Origin: Candidatus Mycobacterium wuenschmannii
GTDB taxonomy: Bacteria > Actinomycetota > Actinomycetes > Mycobacteriales > Mycobacteriaceae
Length of the DNA stretch: 64,000 bases
NCBI RefSeq assembly: GCF_030252325.1
Contig: NZ_CP126981.1
Span: forward strand, 186,001-250,000
Direction of reading: 5' to 3'
This document shows, piece by piece, positions 45,347-56,425 of the stretch (position 1 is its first letter; each line of letters begins with the position of its first letter). The notes beneath the pieces are model-generated. The model had not been told where the DNA came from. It ran no database searches and worked only from the letters and a program-made list of their open reading frames with translations. A program made the translations under genes and the position numbers.

Positions 45347-47102
45347 GGGTGACGTCGAATCCGTCGAGCCTGCCGGTTGCTCGCCAGGCGTTCAGGATGT
45401 CGGCGTATTCGGTTGGGCTGCCGAAGAAGAAGCTGTCCCGGTTCAGCCGGGCGGTGGCTTGGCCCTCACGGTTGTAGTAACCGGGGGTGCAAGCTTCCCG
45501 GCGGCCCGCGATGACGCTGGAACGCTCCACGACCGTGTCGACCCAGCCCGCCTCGGCGTCGGCGGTCGCCTCCAATTCGGCGATGTCATGCTGCAGCGCC
45601 CACGCGATCACCCAGGCGATGTGTCGTGACTGGGTGTCGATCAGGTACGGGAAGTTCACTGTGAACCCGGATTGGGCGATGCTCTCGATGAAGCAGTTCG
45701 GAAAACCGTTGACGTGTAAGCCATGCAGCGTGCGCACCCCGTCGGCCCACTTGTCGGTGAGGGTGAGCCCGTCGCGGCCGACGATGTCGAAACCCGTGCG
45801 CTGCGCGTAGCTGGTGCCCACCTCGAATCCGGTAGCGAAAACCAGGCAGTCCAAAGGATATTCGATGCCGCCGACCATGACGCCGTCGGCGGTGATCTGC
45901 TCGACGCCGAGGCCGTGGGTGTCGACCAGCGTGACGTTGTCGCGGTTGAACGCCTGCAGGTACTCGTCGTGGAAGCAGGGCCGCTTGCAGTAGTAGCCGT
46001 ACCAGGGTTTGAGCGCCTCAGCGGTGGCGGAGTCGGTGACGATGGCCTCGACTCGCGCCCGGATCTCCTCCATCTTGGCGAAGTCGGCCATTTCGGCGGC
46101 GTTCGGGCCACCTTCGTTGACGATCGGCATCTTCTTGGTCAGGCTCGTCCACGCGTCGTCGACCAGATCTTCGTCCGAAGACCCTCCGGCGGTGAGGATT
46201 TGGAAGTTCTCCATCCGCCGCTGCTGCCATCCTGGCTGCAGCGCGGCGGCCCAGTCCGCTTCGGTCGGGCGGTTGGCCCGCACGTCGACCGTCGATGGCG
46301 TCCGCTGGAACACGAACAGCTGCCCGGTGGCTTCGGCAAGCCGGGGCACACATTGGATGGCGGTCGCCCCGGTGCCGACGATCCCGACCCGCTTGTCGGC
46401 CAGAGCGCCCAGGTCGGTGCCGGTGTAGTCGTAATCCCAGCGACTCGTGTGGAAGGTGTGTCCGCCGAAGCTGGTAATGCCCTCGATGCCAGGCAGTTTC
46501 GGCTTCTGCAGGTAACCGTTGGCCATCGCCACGAAGCGGGCCCGGATCTCGTCCCCGCGATCGGTCGCTATCACCCATCGGGAACTGGCTGCCTCCCAAC
46601 GGATTTCCTGCACTTCGGTTTGCAGGCATGCATTGCGGTAGAGGTCGTAGTGTTCGGCGATGCGGCGGCAGTGCTGCCAGATCTCGGGACCCTTGGCGTA
46701 TTTCTCGGTGGGCATGTAGCCGAGTTCCTCGAGAAGCGGCATGTAGACGTAGGACTCGACGTCACAGGCGATTCCGGGGTAGCGATTCCAGTACCAGGTG
46801 CCGCCGACGTCAGCGGCCTTGTCGATCAACCGCACGTTCTCGACGCCGAGTTGCTTGCAGCGCGCCCCGATCAGCAGCCCGCCGAATCCCGCGCCCACCA
46901 CGGCGACGTCCACCGTGTCGTTGATCGGGTCGCGGCTGAAGTCCGGATCGGCCCACGGGTCGTCGCCGAACGCGCTGAATGCGCCGGTGATCTCGACATA
47001 TTGCGAGATTCCGTCACTGCGCAGGCGGCGCTGGCGTTCCTCGGCGTATTTGAGTCGCAGCTTGTCCGGATCGAAGGTTTCACCGCCGCTGCCAGGGGTC
47101 AC
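45339..47102 (-). CDS. Flavin-containing Baeyer-Villiger-type monooxygenase
   Basis: A class B flavoprotein monooxygenase of 587 residues. The FAD-binding motif is VAVVGAGFGGLLIGARCKQLG, followed by the BVMO fingerprint FGGHTFHTSRWD (FXGXXXHXXXW), and the NADP-binding motif is VGIVGTGATAIQCVPRLAE. Such enzymes insert oxygen next to ketones, for example in sterol or alkanone breakdown; the substrate cannot be told. I place the start at GTG 47102, which begins just before the conserved TFDPDKLRLKYAEERQRRLR segment; a longer frame to 47228 would overlap the divergent gene. Confidence 0.88.
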   Translation of the reverse strand: MTPGSGGETFDPDKLRLKYAEERQRRLRSDGISQYVEITGAFSAFGDDPWADPDFSRDPINDTVDVAVVGAGFGGLLIGARCKQLGVENVRLIDKAADVGGTWYWNRYPGIACDVESYVYMPLLEELGYMPTEKYAKGPEIWQHCRRIAEHYDLYRNACLQTEVQEIRWEAASSRWVIATDRGDEIRARFVAMANGYLQKPKLPGIEGITSFGGHTFHTSRWDYDYTGTDLGALADKRVGIVGTGATAIQCVPRLAEATGQLFVFQRTPSTVDVRANRPTEADWAAALQPGWQQRRMENFQILTAGGSSDEDLVDDAWTSLTKKMPIVNEGGPNAAEMADFAKMEEIRARVEAIVTDSATAEALKPWYGYYCKRPCFHDEYLQAFNRDNVTLVDTHGLGVEQITADGVMVGGIEYPLDCLVFATGFEVGTSYAQRTGFDIVGRDGLTLTDKWADGVRTLHGLHVNGFPNCFIESIAQSGFTVNFPYLIDTQSRHIAWVIAWALQHDIAELEATADAEAGWVDTVVERSSVIAGRREACTPGYYNREGQATARLNRDSFFFGSPTEYADILNAWRATGRLDGFDVTLS

Positions 47103-47219
47103 GGCTGAATAGTGGACCAATTTTGTGACGTAGGCAACGCCGAAATGCAGTCCTTCGTCATCTTCCGTGCACGGACACGTTACGGCTTTGATGCCATTTA
47201 GCTGATCGGCAACGTCACA

Positions 47220-48068
47220 GTGGCGCACATGCGCACCGAATCGGTCCTGATCGCCGCCGAGAAGCCGGCCCCGGGGACGCGTTCAACGGCGGAGCCGAGG
47301 TATTCGCTCCTACTGTCCAGCGACTCCACGCACATCGAAGCGGCGCAACGGCTTCGCTACGACGTGTTCAGCAGCGAACCGGGTTTCGCGTTGACCGGGG
47401 CCGGCGACGGCCTCGACGCGGACCGCTTCGACGAGCACTGCGACCACCTGCTGGTGCGCGAGGAGAACTCCGGCCTGTTCGTCGGCTGCTACCGGATGCT
47501 GACGCCGACCGGGGCCATCGCCGCCGGAGGGCTTTACACCGCAACGGAATTCGACATCCGATTGCTGGACACCCTGCGGCCGTCGCTGGTCGAGATGGGC
47601 CGCGCGGTGGTGCACAACGACCACCGCAACGGCGCCGTCGTCCTGCTGATGTGGGCCGGCATCCTGGCCTACCTCGACCACTGCGACTACGACTACGTCA
47701 CCGGATGCGTGTCGGTGCCGGTGCTCGTCGAGGGCGAACCGCCGGGCACCCAGATCCGCGGGGTGCGCGACTTCGTCGCCAAGCGGCACGCCGCGCCGGA
47801 CGAATACCGGGTGCGGCCGTACCGGCCGGTGCTCATCGACGGGCGCACGCTCGACGAGATCTCCCCGCCCGCCAAGCCGGCCATTCCGCCGCTGATGCGG
47901 GGCTACCTGCGGTTGGGCGCCCGAATCTGCGGCGAGCCGGCACACGACCCGGACTTCGGCGTCGGCGACTTTCCGGCGCTGCTGGACAAACGCCAGGCCG
48001 ACACCCGCTACCTGCGCCGGCTCCGCTCCATGTCGGCGGCCACCGAAGCGGCGAGCCGGGTGGCCTGA
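47220..48068 (+). CDS. GNAT-type acyltransferase (OlsB/Rv3027c-like)
   Basis: A 282-residue protein of the acyl-homoserine-lactone synthase/OlsB-like GNAT family: IEAAQRLRYDVFSSEPGF, then FDEHCDHLLVREENSGLFVGCYRML, the EMGRAVVHNDHRNGAVVLLMW acyl-binding region and YDYVTGCVSVP. OlsB adds 3-hydroxyacyl groups to ornithine to make lyso-ornithine lipid. The downstream PlsC gene overlaps by one base (TGATG), matching the OlsB-OlsA arrangement, but the amino acceptor here is unproven. The start is GTG 47220. Confidence 0.87.
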   Translation: MAHMRTESVLIAAEKPAPGTRSTAEPRYSLLLSSDSTHIEAAQRLRYDVFSSEPGFALTGAGDGLDADRFDEHCDHLLVREENSGLFVGCYRMLTPTGAIAAGGLYTATEFDIRLLDTLRPSLVEMGRAVVHNDHRNGAVVLLMWAGILAYLDHCDYDYVTGCVSVPVLVEGEPPGTQIRGVRDFVAKRHAAPDEYRVRPYRPVLIDGRTLDEISPPAKPAIPPLMRGYLRLGARICGEPAHDPDFGVGDFPALLDKRQADTRYLRRLRSMSAATEAASRVA

Positions 48069-49021
48069 TGAGCACTCCAGCGCCGCGCGACCACGCCTGG
48101 CTGCCACGGGCGACCTGCGACACGGGCTGCATCAGCGCTGGAGGCTACGACGCGACCCGGCGGGCGATCGTGGCGCTGCGCGTCGCCCGGCGGGTCGGAC
48201 TGCTGCTTTTGCTGTCGCCCGCGCTGCCGCTGCTGGCCGGCGTGATTCCGGGTTGGTCGAAATCGCGGCAGATCTACTGCCGGCTACTGCTGTGGTGCCT
48301 GGGCGTCAAGATCGACGTGTCCGGGGGCCCGATCCGCAACCTGCCGGGCGTTCTGGTGGTCAGCGACCACATGTCCTGGTTGGACATCTTGACGATCGGG
48401 GCGGCGCTGCCGTCCAGCCGGTGGCGCGCCTCGCCGCTGTCGTTCGTCGCGCGCGCCGATGTCGCCGCCACCGGAGCCGTCAAGATGATGGCCCGCATCG
48501 TCAGGGTCATCCCGATCGAGCGGGCCAGGTTGCGCCAGCTTCCCGAGGTGGTGGCCACCGTCGCCGCCCGCCTGTATGCGGGCCACACGGTGGTGGCGTT
48601 CCCCGAGGGGACGACGTGGTGCGGCCTGACCGGCGACGATGCGGGCCGCACGCCGGCCCGGGGAGGAGCCGGTCCATCCCGCACTGCCGGGCACTCTCAC
48701 CGGGGGTCGGGCCCGTATTACCCGGCCATGTTCCAGGCCGCCATCGACACCGGCCGTCCGGTCCAGCCGCTGCGGCTGCGCTACCAGCACCGGGACGGCA
48801 GCGTCTCGACCGTCCCGGCCTACATCGGCGACGACACCCTGCTGGCGTCGATCCGCCGACTCATGGTCGCCCGCCGCACGGTGGCCAAGATCTACGTCGA
48901 ATCGCTCCAGCTGCCGGGGGAGGACCGCCGCGAGCTGGCCCGCCGCTGCGAGGCTGCGATCCGCATGACGTCGACACCGCGCCCGGACCACGGACAGCGG
49001 CCCTCTGTGCTGGCGTCCTGA
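48068..49021 (+). CDS. 1-acylglycerol-3-phosphate-type O-acyltransferase (PlsC/OlsA, Rv3026c-like)
   Basis: A 317-residue PlsC-superfamily enzyme. The catalytic motif is SDHMSWLDILTI (HX4D as HMSWLD), and the second block is VVAFPEGTTWCGLTGD. A hydrophobic stretch (VGLLLLLSPALPLLAGVIPG) near residue 50 anchors it to the membrane. It transfers an acyl chain to a lyso-lipid: lysophosphatidate or, given the upstream OlsB-like gene, lyso-ornithine lipid. The two genes are translationally coupled. The gene is followed by iscS after 33 bases. Confidence 0.9.
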   Translation: MSTPAPRDHAWLPRATCDTGCISAGGYDATRRAIVALRVARRVGLLLLLSPALPLLAGVIPGWSKSRQIYCRLLLWCLGVKIDVSGGPIRNLPGVLVVSDHMSWLDILTIGAALPSSRWRASPLSFVARADVAATGAVKMMARIVRVIPIERARLRQLPEVVATVAARLYAGHTVVAFPEGTTWCGLTGDDAGRTPARGGAGPSRTAGHSHRGSGPYYPAMFQAAIDTGRPVQPLRLRYQHRDGSVSTVPAYIGDDTLLASIRRLMVARRTVAKIYVESLQLPGEDRRELARRCEAAIRMTSTPRPDHGQRPSVLAS

Positions 49022-49054
49022 CCATATTCACGCCCTCGGTATCCTGGGCAGGTC

Positions 49055-50236
49055 ATGGTCTACCTGGATCACGCCGCCACGTCCCCGATGCACCCCGCTG
49101 CCGTCGAGGCGATGACGGCCATCCTGAGCACCGTCGGCAACGCCTCGTCGCTGCACGCCACCGGCCGGCTGGCCCGTCGGCGCATGGAGGAGGCCCGTGA
49201 GCTGATCGCGGCCAAGCTCGGCGCCCGCCCGTCTGAGGTGATCTTCACTGCCGGCGGGACCGAGAGTGACAACCTCGCCGTCAAGGGCATCTACTGGGCT
49301 CGTCGCGACGCCGAGCCGCGGCATCGCCGCATCATCACCACCGAGGTCGAACACCACGCGGTACTCGACGCGGTGAACTGGCTCGCCGAGCACGAGGGCG
49401 CCGAGATCACCTGGCTACCGACCGGCCTGGACGGCTCGGTATCCGCCGCATCGCTGCGCGACGCCCTGCAACGGCACGACGACGTCGCACTCGTTACGGT
49501 CATGTGGGCCAACAACGAGGTCGGCACGATCATGCCGATCGCCGAACTTGCTGCTGTCGCAGCCGAATTCGATATCCCGATGCACAGCGATGCGGTACAG
49601 GCGGTGGGGCAGCTGCCGGTCGATTTCGGCGCCAGCCAGCTGTCCGCGCTGAGCGTGGCCGCGCACAAATTCGGCGGCCCGGTCGGTGCGGGTGCGCTGC
49701 TGCTGCGCCGCGACGTCAGCTGCGCGCCGCTGTCACACGGGGGCGGCCAGGAACGTGACATTCGTTCCGGCACACCCGATGTCGCCGCCGCCGTCGGCAT
49801 GGCCGCCGCCATCGAAATCGCCGTCGACGGGCTGGAGGCCAACACCGCGCGGATTCGGCAGTTGCGCGATCGGCTCATCGACGGCGTGCTCGCCGCGGTC
49901 GAGGACACCCGGCTCAACGGCGCCACCGGTGCCCGCCGGCTGCCCGGCAACGCACATTTCACCTTCGATGGCTGCGAAGGTGACGCGTTGCTGATGCTGT
50001 TGGACGCCAACGGGATCGAGTGCTCCACCGGATCGGCGTGTACGGCCGGCGTCGCGCAGCCGTCGCACGTGCTGGTCGCGATGGGCGCCGACCCGGCCAG
50101 CGCGCGGGGGTCGCTGCGGCTGTCACTGGGACACACCAGCGTCGAGTCCGACGTCGACGCGGCGCTGCAGGTGATCCCCGGCGCCGTCGCGCGTGCCCGC
50201 CAGGCTGCGCTGGCCACCGCGGGGGTGTCCCGATGA
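49055..50236 (+). CDS. iscS: Cysteine desulfurase (IscS/NifS)
   Basis: PLP enzyme that takes sulfur from cysteine for Fe-S clusters and tRNA thiolation. The 393-residue protein has [18 protein letters not shown], the PLP-region [12 protein letters not shown], the Schiff-base lysine in [12 protein letters not shown], and the catalytic Cys loop [17 protein letters not shown]. It overlaps mnmA by four bases (ATGA), a logical pairing because MnmA uses sulfur that starts from IscS. Synteny with Rv3025c agrees. Confidence 0.96.
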   Translation: MVYLDHAATSPMHPAAVEAMTAILSTVGNASSLHATGRLARRRMEEARELIAAKLGARPSEVIFTAGGTESDNLAVKGIYWARRDAEPRHRRIITTEVEHHAVLDAVNWLAEHEGAEITWLPTGLDGSVSAASLRDALQRHDDVALVTVMWANNEVGTIMPIAELAAVAAEFDIPMHSDAVQAVGQLPVDFGASQLSALSVAAHKFGGPVGAGALLLRRDVSCAPLSHGGGQERDIRSGTPDVAAAVGMAAAIEIAVDGLEANTARIRQLRDRLIDGVLAAVEDTRLNGATGARRLPGNAHFTFDGCEGDALLMLLDANGIECSTGSACTAGVAQPSHVLVAMGADPASARGSLRLSLGHTSVESDVDAALQVIPGAVARARQAALATAGVSR

Positions 50237-51306
50237 GGGTCCTCGCGGCGATGAGCGGCGGCGTCGACTCGTCGGTGGCCGCGGCCCGGATGGTCGATGC
50301 GGGCCACGATGTGGTCGGCGTGCACCTGGCGCTGTCGCACGCCCCCGGGACGCTGCGGACCGGCTCGCGGGGCTGCTGCTCGAAGGAAGACGCCGGCGAC
50401 GCCCGCCGGGTCGCCGATGTGCTCGGAATCCCGTTCTATGTCTGGGATTTCGCGGACAAGTTCAAAGAGGACGTCATCGACGACTTCGTCGAGTCCTACG
50501 CCCGCGGCGAAACTCCCAACCCGTGTGTGCGGTGTAACGAGCGAATCAAGTTCTCCGCGTTGGCAGCTCGCGCCTTGGCGCTGGGCTTCGACGCGGTGGC
50601 CTCCGGCCATTACGCCCGCCTTGCCGACGGGCGGCTGCGCCGCGCCGTCGACGCCGACAAGGACCAGTCCTACGTCCTTGCGGTGCTGACCGCCGGGCAA
50701 CTTCGTCACGCGGCGTTTCCGATCGGGGACACCCCGAAGTCGGAGATCCGCGCCGAGGCCGCCCGGCGCGGGCTGTCGGTCGCCGAGAAGCCCGACAGCC
50801 ACGACATCTGCTTCATCCCGTCCGGTGACACCCGCGCCTTCCTGGGCGCACGCATCGGGGTGCGCCGCGGCAGCGTCGTCGACCAGGGCGGCGCCGTGCT
50901 GGCCACCCATGACGGCGTGCACGGATTCACCATCGGCCAGCGCAAGGGCCTCGGCATCGCCGGACCCGGCCCGGACGGCCAGCCGCGCTACGTCACCGCG
51001 ATCGACGCCGAAGGCGGCACCGTCCACGTCGGCTCGGCCGCTGACTTGGAGGTATGGCGGCTGACGGGCACCCGGCCGGTCTTCACCTCCGGCGTCGAGC
51101 CGATTGGCGTCGTCGACTGCGCGGTCCAGGTGCGGGCGCACGGCGAGGCCGTCGACGCCGACGCCGAGCTGGTCGGCGACGAGATCGCGGTGCGGCTGCG
51201 CAACCCGCTGCGCGGCGTCGCGCCGGGCCAGACGCTGGTGCTGTACCGCCGCGACACCGACGGCGACGAGGTGCTCGGCAGCGCCACGATCGCGTCGGCG
51301 TCCTAG
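50233..51306 (+). CDS. mnmA: tRNA-specific 2-thiouridylase
   Basis: Installs sulfur at U34 of certain tRNAs. The 357-residue protein starts [18 protein letters not shown] with the PP-loop ATP motif SGGVDSS. Catalytic Cys candidates are in [14 protein letters not shown] and in [11 protein letters not shown], and [10 protein letters not shown] and the C-terminal barrel with [16 protein letters not shown] are typical. Also called trmU. It is translationally coupled to iscS. The stop lies 12 bases from the convergent lpqA-like gene. Confidence 0.95.
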   Translation: MRVLAAMSGGVDSSVAAARMVDAGHDVVGVHLALSHAPGTLRTGSRGCCSKEDAGDARRVADVLGIPFYVWDFADKFKEDVIDDFVESYARGETPNPCVRCNERIKFSALAARALALGFDAVASGHYARLADGRLRRAVDADKDQSYVLAVLTAGQLRHAAFPIGDTPKSEIRAEAARRGLSVAEKPDSHDICFIPSGDTRAFLGARIGVRRGSVVDQGGAVLATHDGVHGFTIGQRKGLGIAGPGPDGQPRYVTAIDAEGGTVHVGSAADLEVWRLTGTRPVFTSGVEPIGVVDCAVQVRAHGEAVDADAELVGDEIAVRLRNPLRGVAPGQTLVLYRRDTDGDEVLGSATIASAS

Positions 51307-51318
51307 CCTCGCAGAAGC

Positions 51319-51939
51319 CTAGCCCGGCACGTTGGCGGCGATGTTCGACATCACGATCGTCGACACCGAGTCCGGGAACCCGCAGTACGTGACCTCCACC
51401 AGCAGAACGGATTTGAGCAGATAGTCGCGCCCGCAGTCGCCGGGCCGGGTCTGCAGCGACCGCTCGTCGGAGCTCCAGGTGCCGACGAGACCGAAGCCCG
51501 CGGAGGTGGCGGCGCAACCTCGGACCGTCGTCACCAACACCCCGAACGCATGGCGCGCGGTCGCCGCATCGGGATACGCCGCGGCCCCCTCGGAGATCAG
51601 TCCTCCACGCGGCGGATCCTGAAAAGTGGTCTTGTGGAACGTCTCGATGTCCGGCCCGAAGGTCGCGGTCTCGGCGTAGACGAAGCGGCACTCCGGCGGC
51701 GCGGTCTGCGCCAGCGACTCGACGTCGACCGGCGACGTGGTGTCCATCGACGGGATGATCGTCAGATGCTCGTCGCCGCCGGTGATCGCCTGCATGCGGG
51801 GCTGATCGAGTAGCACCCGCTGCACGTCGTAACCGCCTGCGCCGGCGCTGGATTCGGCCGCGGGCGTACCGCCCACCACGCGAGTGCACGCCGTGGCCAG
51901 CAGAGCCGCGGCGCACAGGGTCAGCCAGCGCGTCGTCAT
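51319..51939 (-). CDS. lpqA: Lipoprotein with PknH-like extracellular sensor domain (LpqA-like)
   Basis: A 206-residue exported lipoprotein. The signal peptide LTLCAAALLATACTRVV has a lipobox at TAC. The mature part resembles the extracellular domain of the kinase PknH: VLLDQPRMQAITGG, PPECRFVYAETATFG and GCAATSAGFGLVGTWSSDERS, with four Cys that probably form two disulfides. Ligand is unknown. The position next to the Rv3015c-like gene fits Rv3016 (lpqA). In M. tuberculosis several PE/PPE and ESX genes lie between mnmA and lpqA, but here they are absent. Confidence 0.87.
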   Translation of the reverse strand: MTTRWLTLCAAALLATACTRVVGGTPAAESSAGAGGYDVQRVLLDQPRMQAITGGDEHLTIIPSMDTTSPVDVESLAQTAPPECRFVYAETATFGPDIETFHKTTFQDPPRGGLISEGAAAYPDAATARHAFGVLVTTVRGCAATSAGFGLVGTWSSDERSLQTRPGDCGRDYLLKSVLLVEVTYCGFPDSVSTIVMSNIAANVPG

Positions 51940-51981
51940 CCTGAGCAGAGCGTATCCGCACCGATCGAATACGGTTCTCCG

Positions 51982-52995
51982 GTGAGCGTTTTCGCAACCG
52001 GCACCGGCATCGGATCGTGGCCCGGCACCTCCCCGCGACCGGCCGCAGAGGTTGTCGTCGGTGAACTCGGGGCGGCCATGGCCCATCTGGTGGAGTTGCC
52101 GGCCCGGGGAGTGGGAGCCGACATCATCGGGCGGGCCGGCGCGCTGCTGATCGACATCGCCGTCGACACCGTGCCGCGTGGCTACCGGTTGACCGCCCGG
52201 CCGGGCGCCGTGACCCGGCGGGCCACCAGCCTGCTGGCCGAGGACGTCGACGCGCTGGAGGAGGCCTGGGAGGTCGCGGGCCTGCGGGGTAGCGGGCGAC
52301 CGGTGAAGGTCCAGGCCCCTGGCCCGATCACGCTCGCCGCCGAACTGGAACTGCCCAACGGCCACCGGGCGATCACCGACCCGGGCGCGTTCCGCGACCT
52401 CACCGCGTCGCTGGCCGAGGGGGTCGCCGCGCACCGGGCGTCGGTGTCCCGCCGGCTCGACACGCCGGTGGTCGTGCAATTCGACGAGCCGTCACTGCCC
52501 GCCGCGATCGCCGGTCGGCTGAGCGGGGTGACCTCGCTGAGCCCGGTCGCCGCAATCGAGGAGACCCTGGCCATCTCGATGCTCGACACTTGCGCGGCCG
52601 CCGCCGGTGCCGACGTCTCGGTACACAGCTGCGCCTCGTCACTGCCGTGGAAAGTGTTGCAGGACAGCAGCATTACGGCCGTCTCGGTGGACGCCGCAAC
52701 GCTGCGCGCCGCCGATCTGGACGCCGTCGCCGAATTCGTCGAGTCGGGGCGGGTCGTCGCGCTGGGCGTGGTGCCGTCCCTGACTCCGGCCCGCCGCCCA
52801 GCGGTCGAGGAGGTCGGCACCACCCTGGTGTCGATCACCGACCGGCTCGGCTTCGGCCGGTCGGCGTTGCGGGACCGCATCGGCGTCACGCCCGCATGCG
52901 GGCTGGCCGGCGCGACCCCGGAATGGGCCCGCGCAGCGATCGGCCTGGCGCGGCAGATCGGCGAGGCTTTCGCCGACGACCCGGAAGCGATCTGA
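51982..52995 (+). CDS. Methionine synthase (B12-independent)-like protein (Rv3015c-like)
   Basis: A 337-residue protein related to the C-terminal catalytic barrel of MetE, with TGIGSWPGTSPRPAAEVVVGEL at the start, PVVVQFDEPSLPAAIAGRL and VSVHSCASSLPWKVL, where His and Cys could bind zinc. It lacks the N-terminal half of MetE and stands alone. Whether it methylates homocysteine, or another thiol, is not known. The gene is divergent from lpqA and conserved in mycobacteria. The 21-base gap to the NTF2-like gene suggests co-transcription. Confidence 0.88.
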   Translation: MSVFATGTGIGSWPGTSPRPAAEVVVGELGAAMAHLVELPARGVGADIIGRAGALLIDIAVDTVPRGYRLTARPGAVTRRATSLLAEDVDALEEAWEVAGLRGSGRPVKVQAPGPITLAAELELPNGHRAITDPGAFRDLTASLAEGVAAHRASVSRRLDTPVVVQFDEPSLPAAIAGRLSGVTSLSPVAAIEETLAISMLDTCAAAAGADVSVHSCASSLPWKVLQDSSITAVSVDAATLRAADLDAVAEFVESGRVVALGVVPSLTPARRPAVEEVGTTLVSITDRLGFGRSALRDRIGVTPACGLAGATPEWARAAIGLARQIGEAFADDPEAI

Positions 52996-53016
52996 ACGGG
53001 CGGTTAGCGTTGCACG

Positions 53017-53538
53017 ATGGACTCACCCGACGTGCAGGAGATGCTCGACGAATACGCGCTGCGCAAGCTCGTACACGGCTACTGCCGGGCGGTCGATCGT
53101 GGCGACCTGGCGACCCTGCGCGGGCTGTACCACCCCGACGCCGACGACAGTCACGGCTCCTTCTCGACGGGATCGGTCGAGGAGTTCGTGCGCACGCTGG
53201 CCGCCACCAGGCCGCACATCAGGTCGATGCAGCACCACATCACCACCACGAACTTCGCGATCGACGGCGACGTCGCGGAAGGGGAGGTCTACAGCATCGC
53301 GACACACACCTTCGCCGCGAAGAGCGGCGAAACCGAGGTCGTCGTCGGCGGACGCTATCTCGACAGGTACGAAAAGCGCCACGGCACATGGAAATTTACG
53401 GCCCGATGCATCGTCACCGACTGGGCGCACGTGCACGACCCGTCCGCTGTCGACGAGAGCCATCCGATCACCCGGGACACCCCACACGGCAGCCCCGGCC
53501 CGGACGACCCCTCCCACGAGTTCTTCGCCCTGCTCTAG
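53017..53538 (+). CDS. NTF2-like (SnoaL-type) protein
   Basis: A 173-residue protein with the cone-shaped NTF2 fold pattern: EMLDEYALRKLVHGYCRAVDRGDLATLRGLYHPDADDSHG, then RSMQHHITTTNFAIDGDVAEGEV and ATGRYLDRYEKR-like GGRYLDRYEKRHGTWKF. Members of this SnoaL_4 group act as dehydratases, epoxide hydrolases or binding proteins in steroid and polyketide pathways; the sequence does not decide. The C-terminal 40 residues are outside the domain. It follows the Rv3015c-like gene by 21 bases. Confidence 0.87.
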   Translation: MDSPDVQEMLDEYALRKLVHGYCRAVDRGDLATLRGLYHPDADDSHGSFSTGSVEEFVRTLAATRPHIRSMQHHITTTNFAIDGDVAEGEVYSIATHTFAAKSGETEVVVGGRYLDRYEKRHGTWKFTARCIVTDWAHVHDPSAVDESHPITRDTPHGSPGPDDPSHEFFALL

Positions 53539-53587
53539 TCCGGATCCCTCCCGTACGCTGGATTCCATCTCAAGGGGAGGGATCTTC

Positions 53588-54301
53588 GTGAACAGCAAAA
53601 CCACAACCGGGCGTCAGCGAATGGTGCTGGCGAGTTGGCTCGCGGTGATCGGTGTTGCGGGGGCGGTATTCCTGGTCCGCAGCCCCGCGATACCGGCAGC
53701 GAGCGGGACGACGGCCAGCGCACTGCCGGCGCCGGCCATCGACGAGCCCAAGAGCGGGCAGGCCAGGACCGAGACCGCCGTGCTGGCAGGCGGTTGTTTC
53801 TGGGGCGTGCAGGGCGTCTACCAGCACGTCAAAGGTGTCACGTCGGCCGAGTCCGGTTACGCCGGCGGGGACGCGGCGACAGCCAACTACGACACGGTCA
53901 GCTCCGAGACCACCGGGCACGCCGAGTCGGTGCGCATCACCTACGACCCGACCCAGATCACCTTCGGCCAGTTGCTGCAGGTCTTTTTCGGCGTCGTCCA
54001 GGATCCGACCGAGTTGAACTATCAGGGGCCCGACGTCGGCCCGTCGTACCGTTCGGTGGTCTTCGCTCAGAACGACGGCCAGGCGAAGATCGCCAACGCC
54101 TACATCGCCCAACTGAACGGAGCGGGCGCATTCTCCGGCCCCATCGTCACAACGGTGACGCCCGGAGCGCAGTTCTTTCCCGCCGAGGCCTACCACCAGA
54201 ACTACCTCAACCTGCACCCGAACAATTCGTACATCGTCGCCAACGACCTGCCCAAGATCGGCGCGCTCAAGGCGGATTTCCCGGACCTCTACCGCGACTA
54301 G
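53588..54301 (+). CDS. msrA: Membrane-anchored or exported peptide-methionine (S)-S-oxide reductase MsrA
   Basis: Repairs oxidised methionine. The 237-residue protein has a signal-anchor (VLASWLAVIGVAGAVFLV) and a 40-residue linker, then the MsrA domain with GGCFWGVQGVY (catalytic Cys), SGYAGGDAATANYDTVSSETTGHAESVRI and FFPAEAYHQNYL. The catalytic Cys is the only Cys in the protein, so there is no resolving Cys; it must be reduced by another thiol. The N-terminal anchor is unusual for MsrA in mycobacteria. GTG 53588 follows AGGGGAGGG. Confidence 0.9.
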   Translation: MNSKTTTGRQRMVLASWLAVIGVAGAVFLVRSPAIPAASGTTASALPAPAIDEPKSGQARTETAVLAGGCFWGVQGVYQHVKGVTSAESGYAGGDAATANYDTVSSETTGHAESVRITYDPTQITFGQLLQVFFGVVQDPTELNYQGPDVGPSYRSVVFAQNDGQAKIANAYIAQLNGAGAFSGPIVTTVTPGAQFFPAEAYHQNYLNLHPNNSYIVANDLPKIGALKADFPDLYRD

Positions 54302-54331
54302 CTCCACGGAGCTGTCGGGTGCCTCCGATAG

Positions 54332-56419
<2,088 letters not shown>

Positions 56420-56425
56420 CCGCGC

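Noticed and set aside
47103..47228. Upstream extension of the monooxygenase
   Set aside because: It would overlap the start of the divergent acyltransferase and adds no conserved residues.
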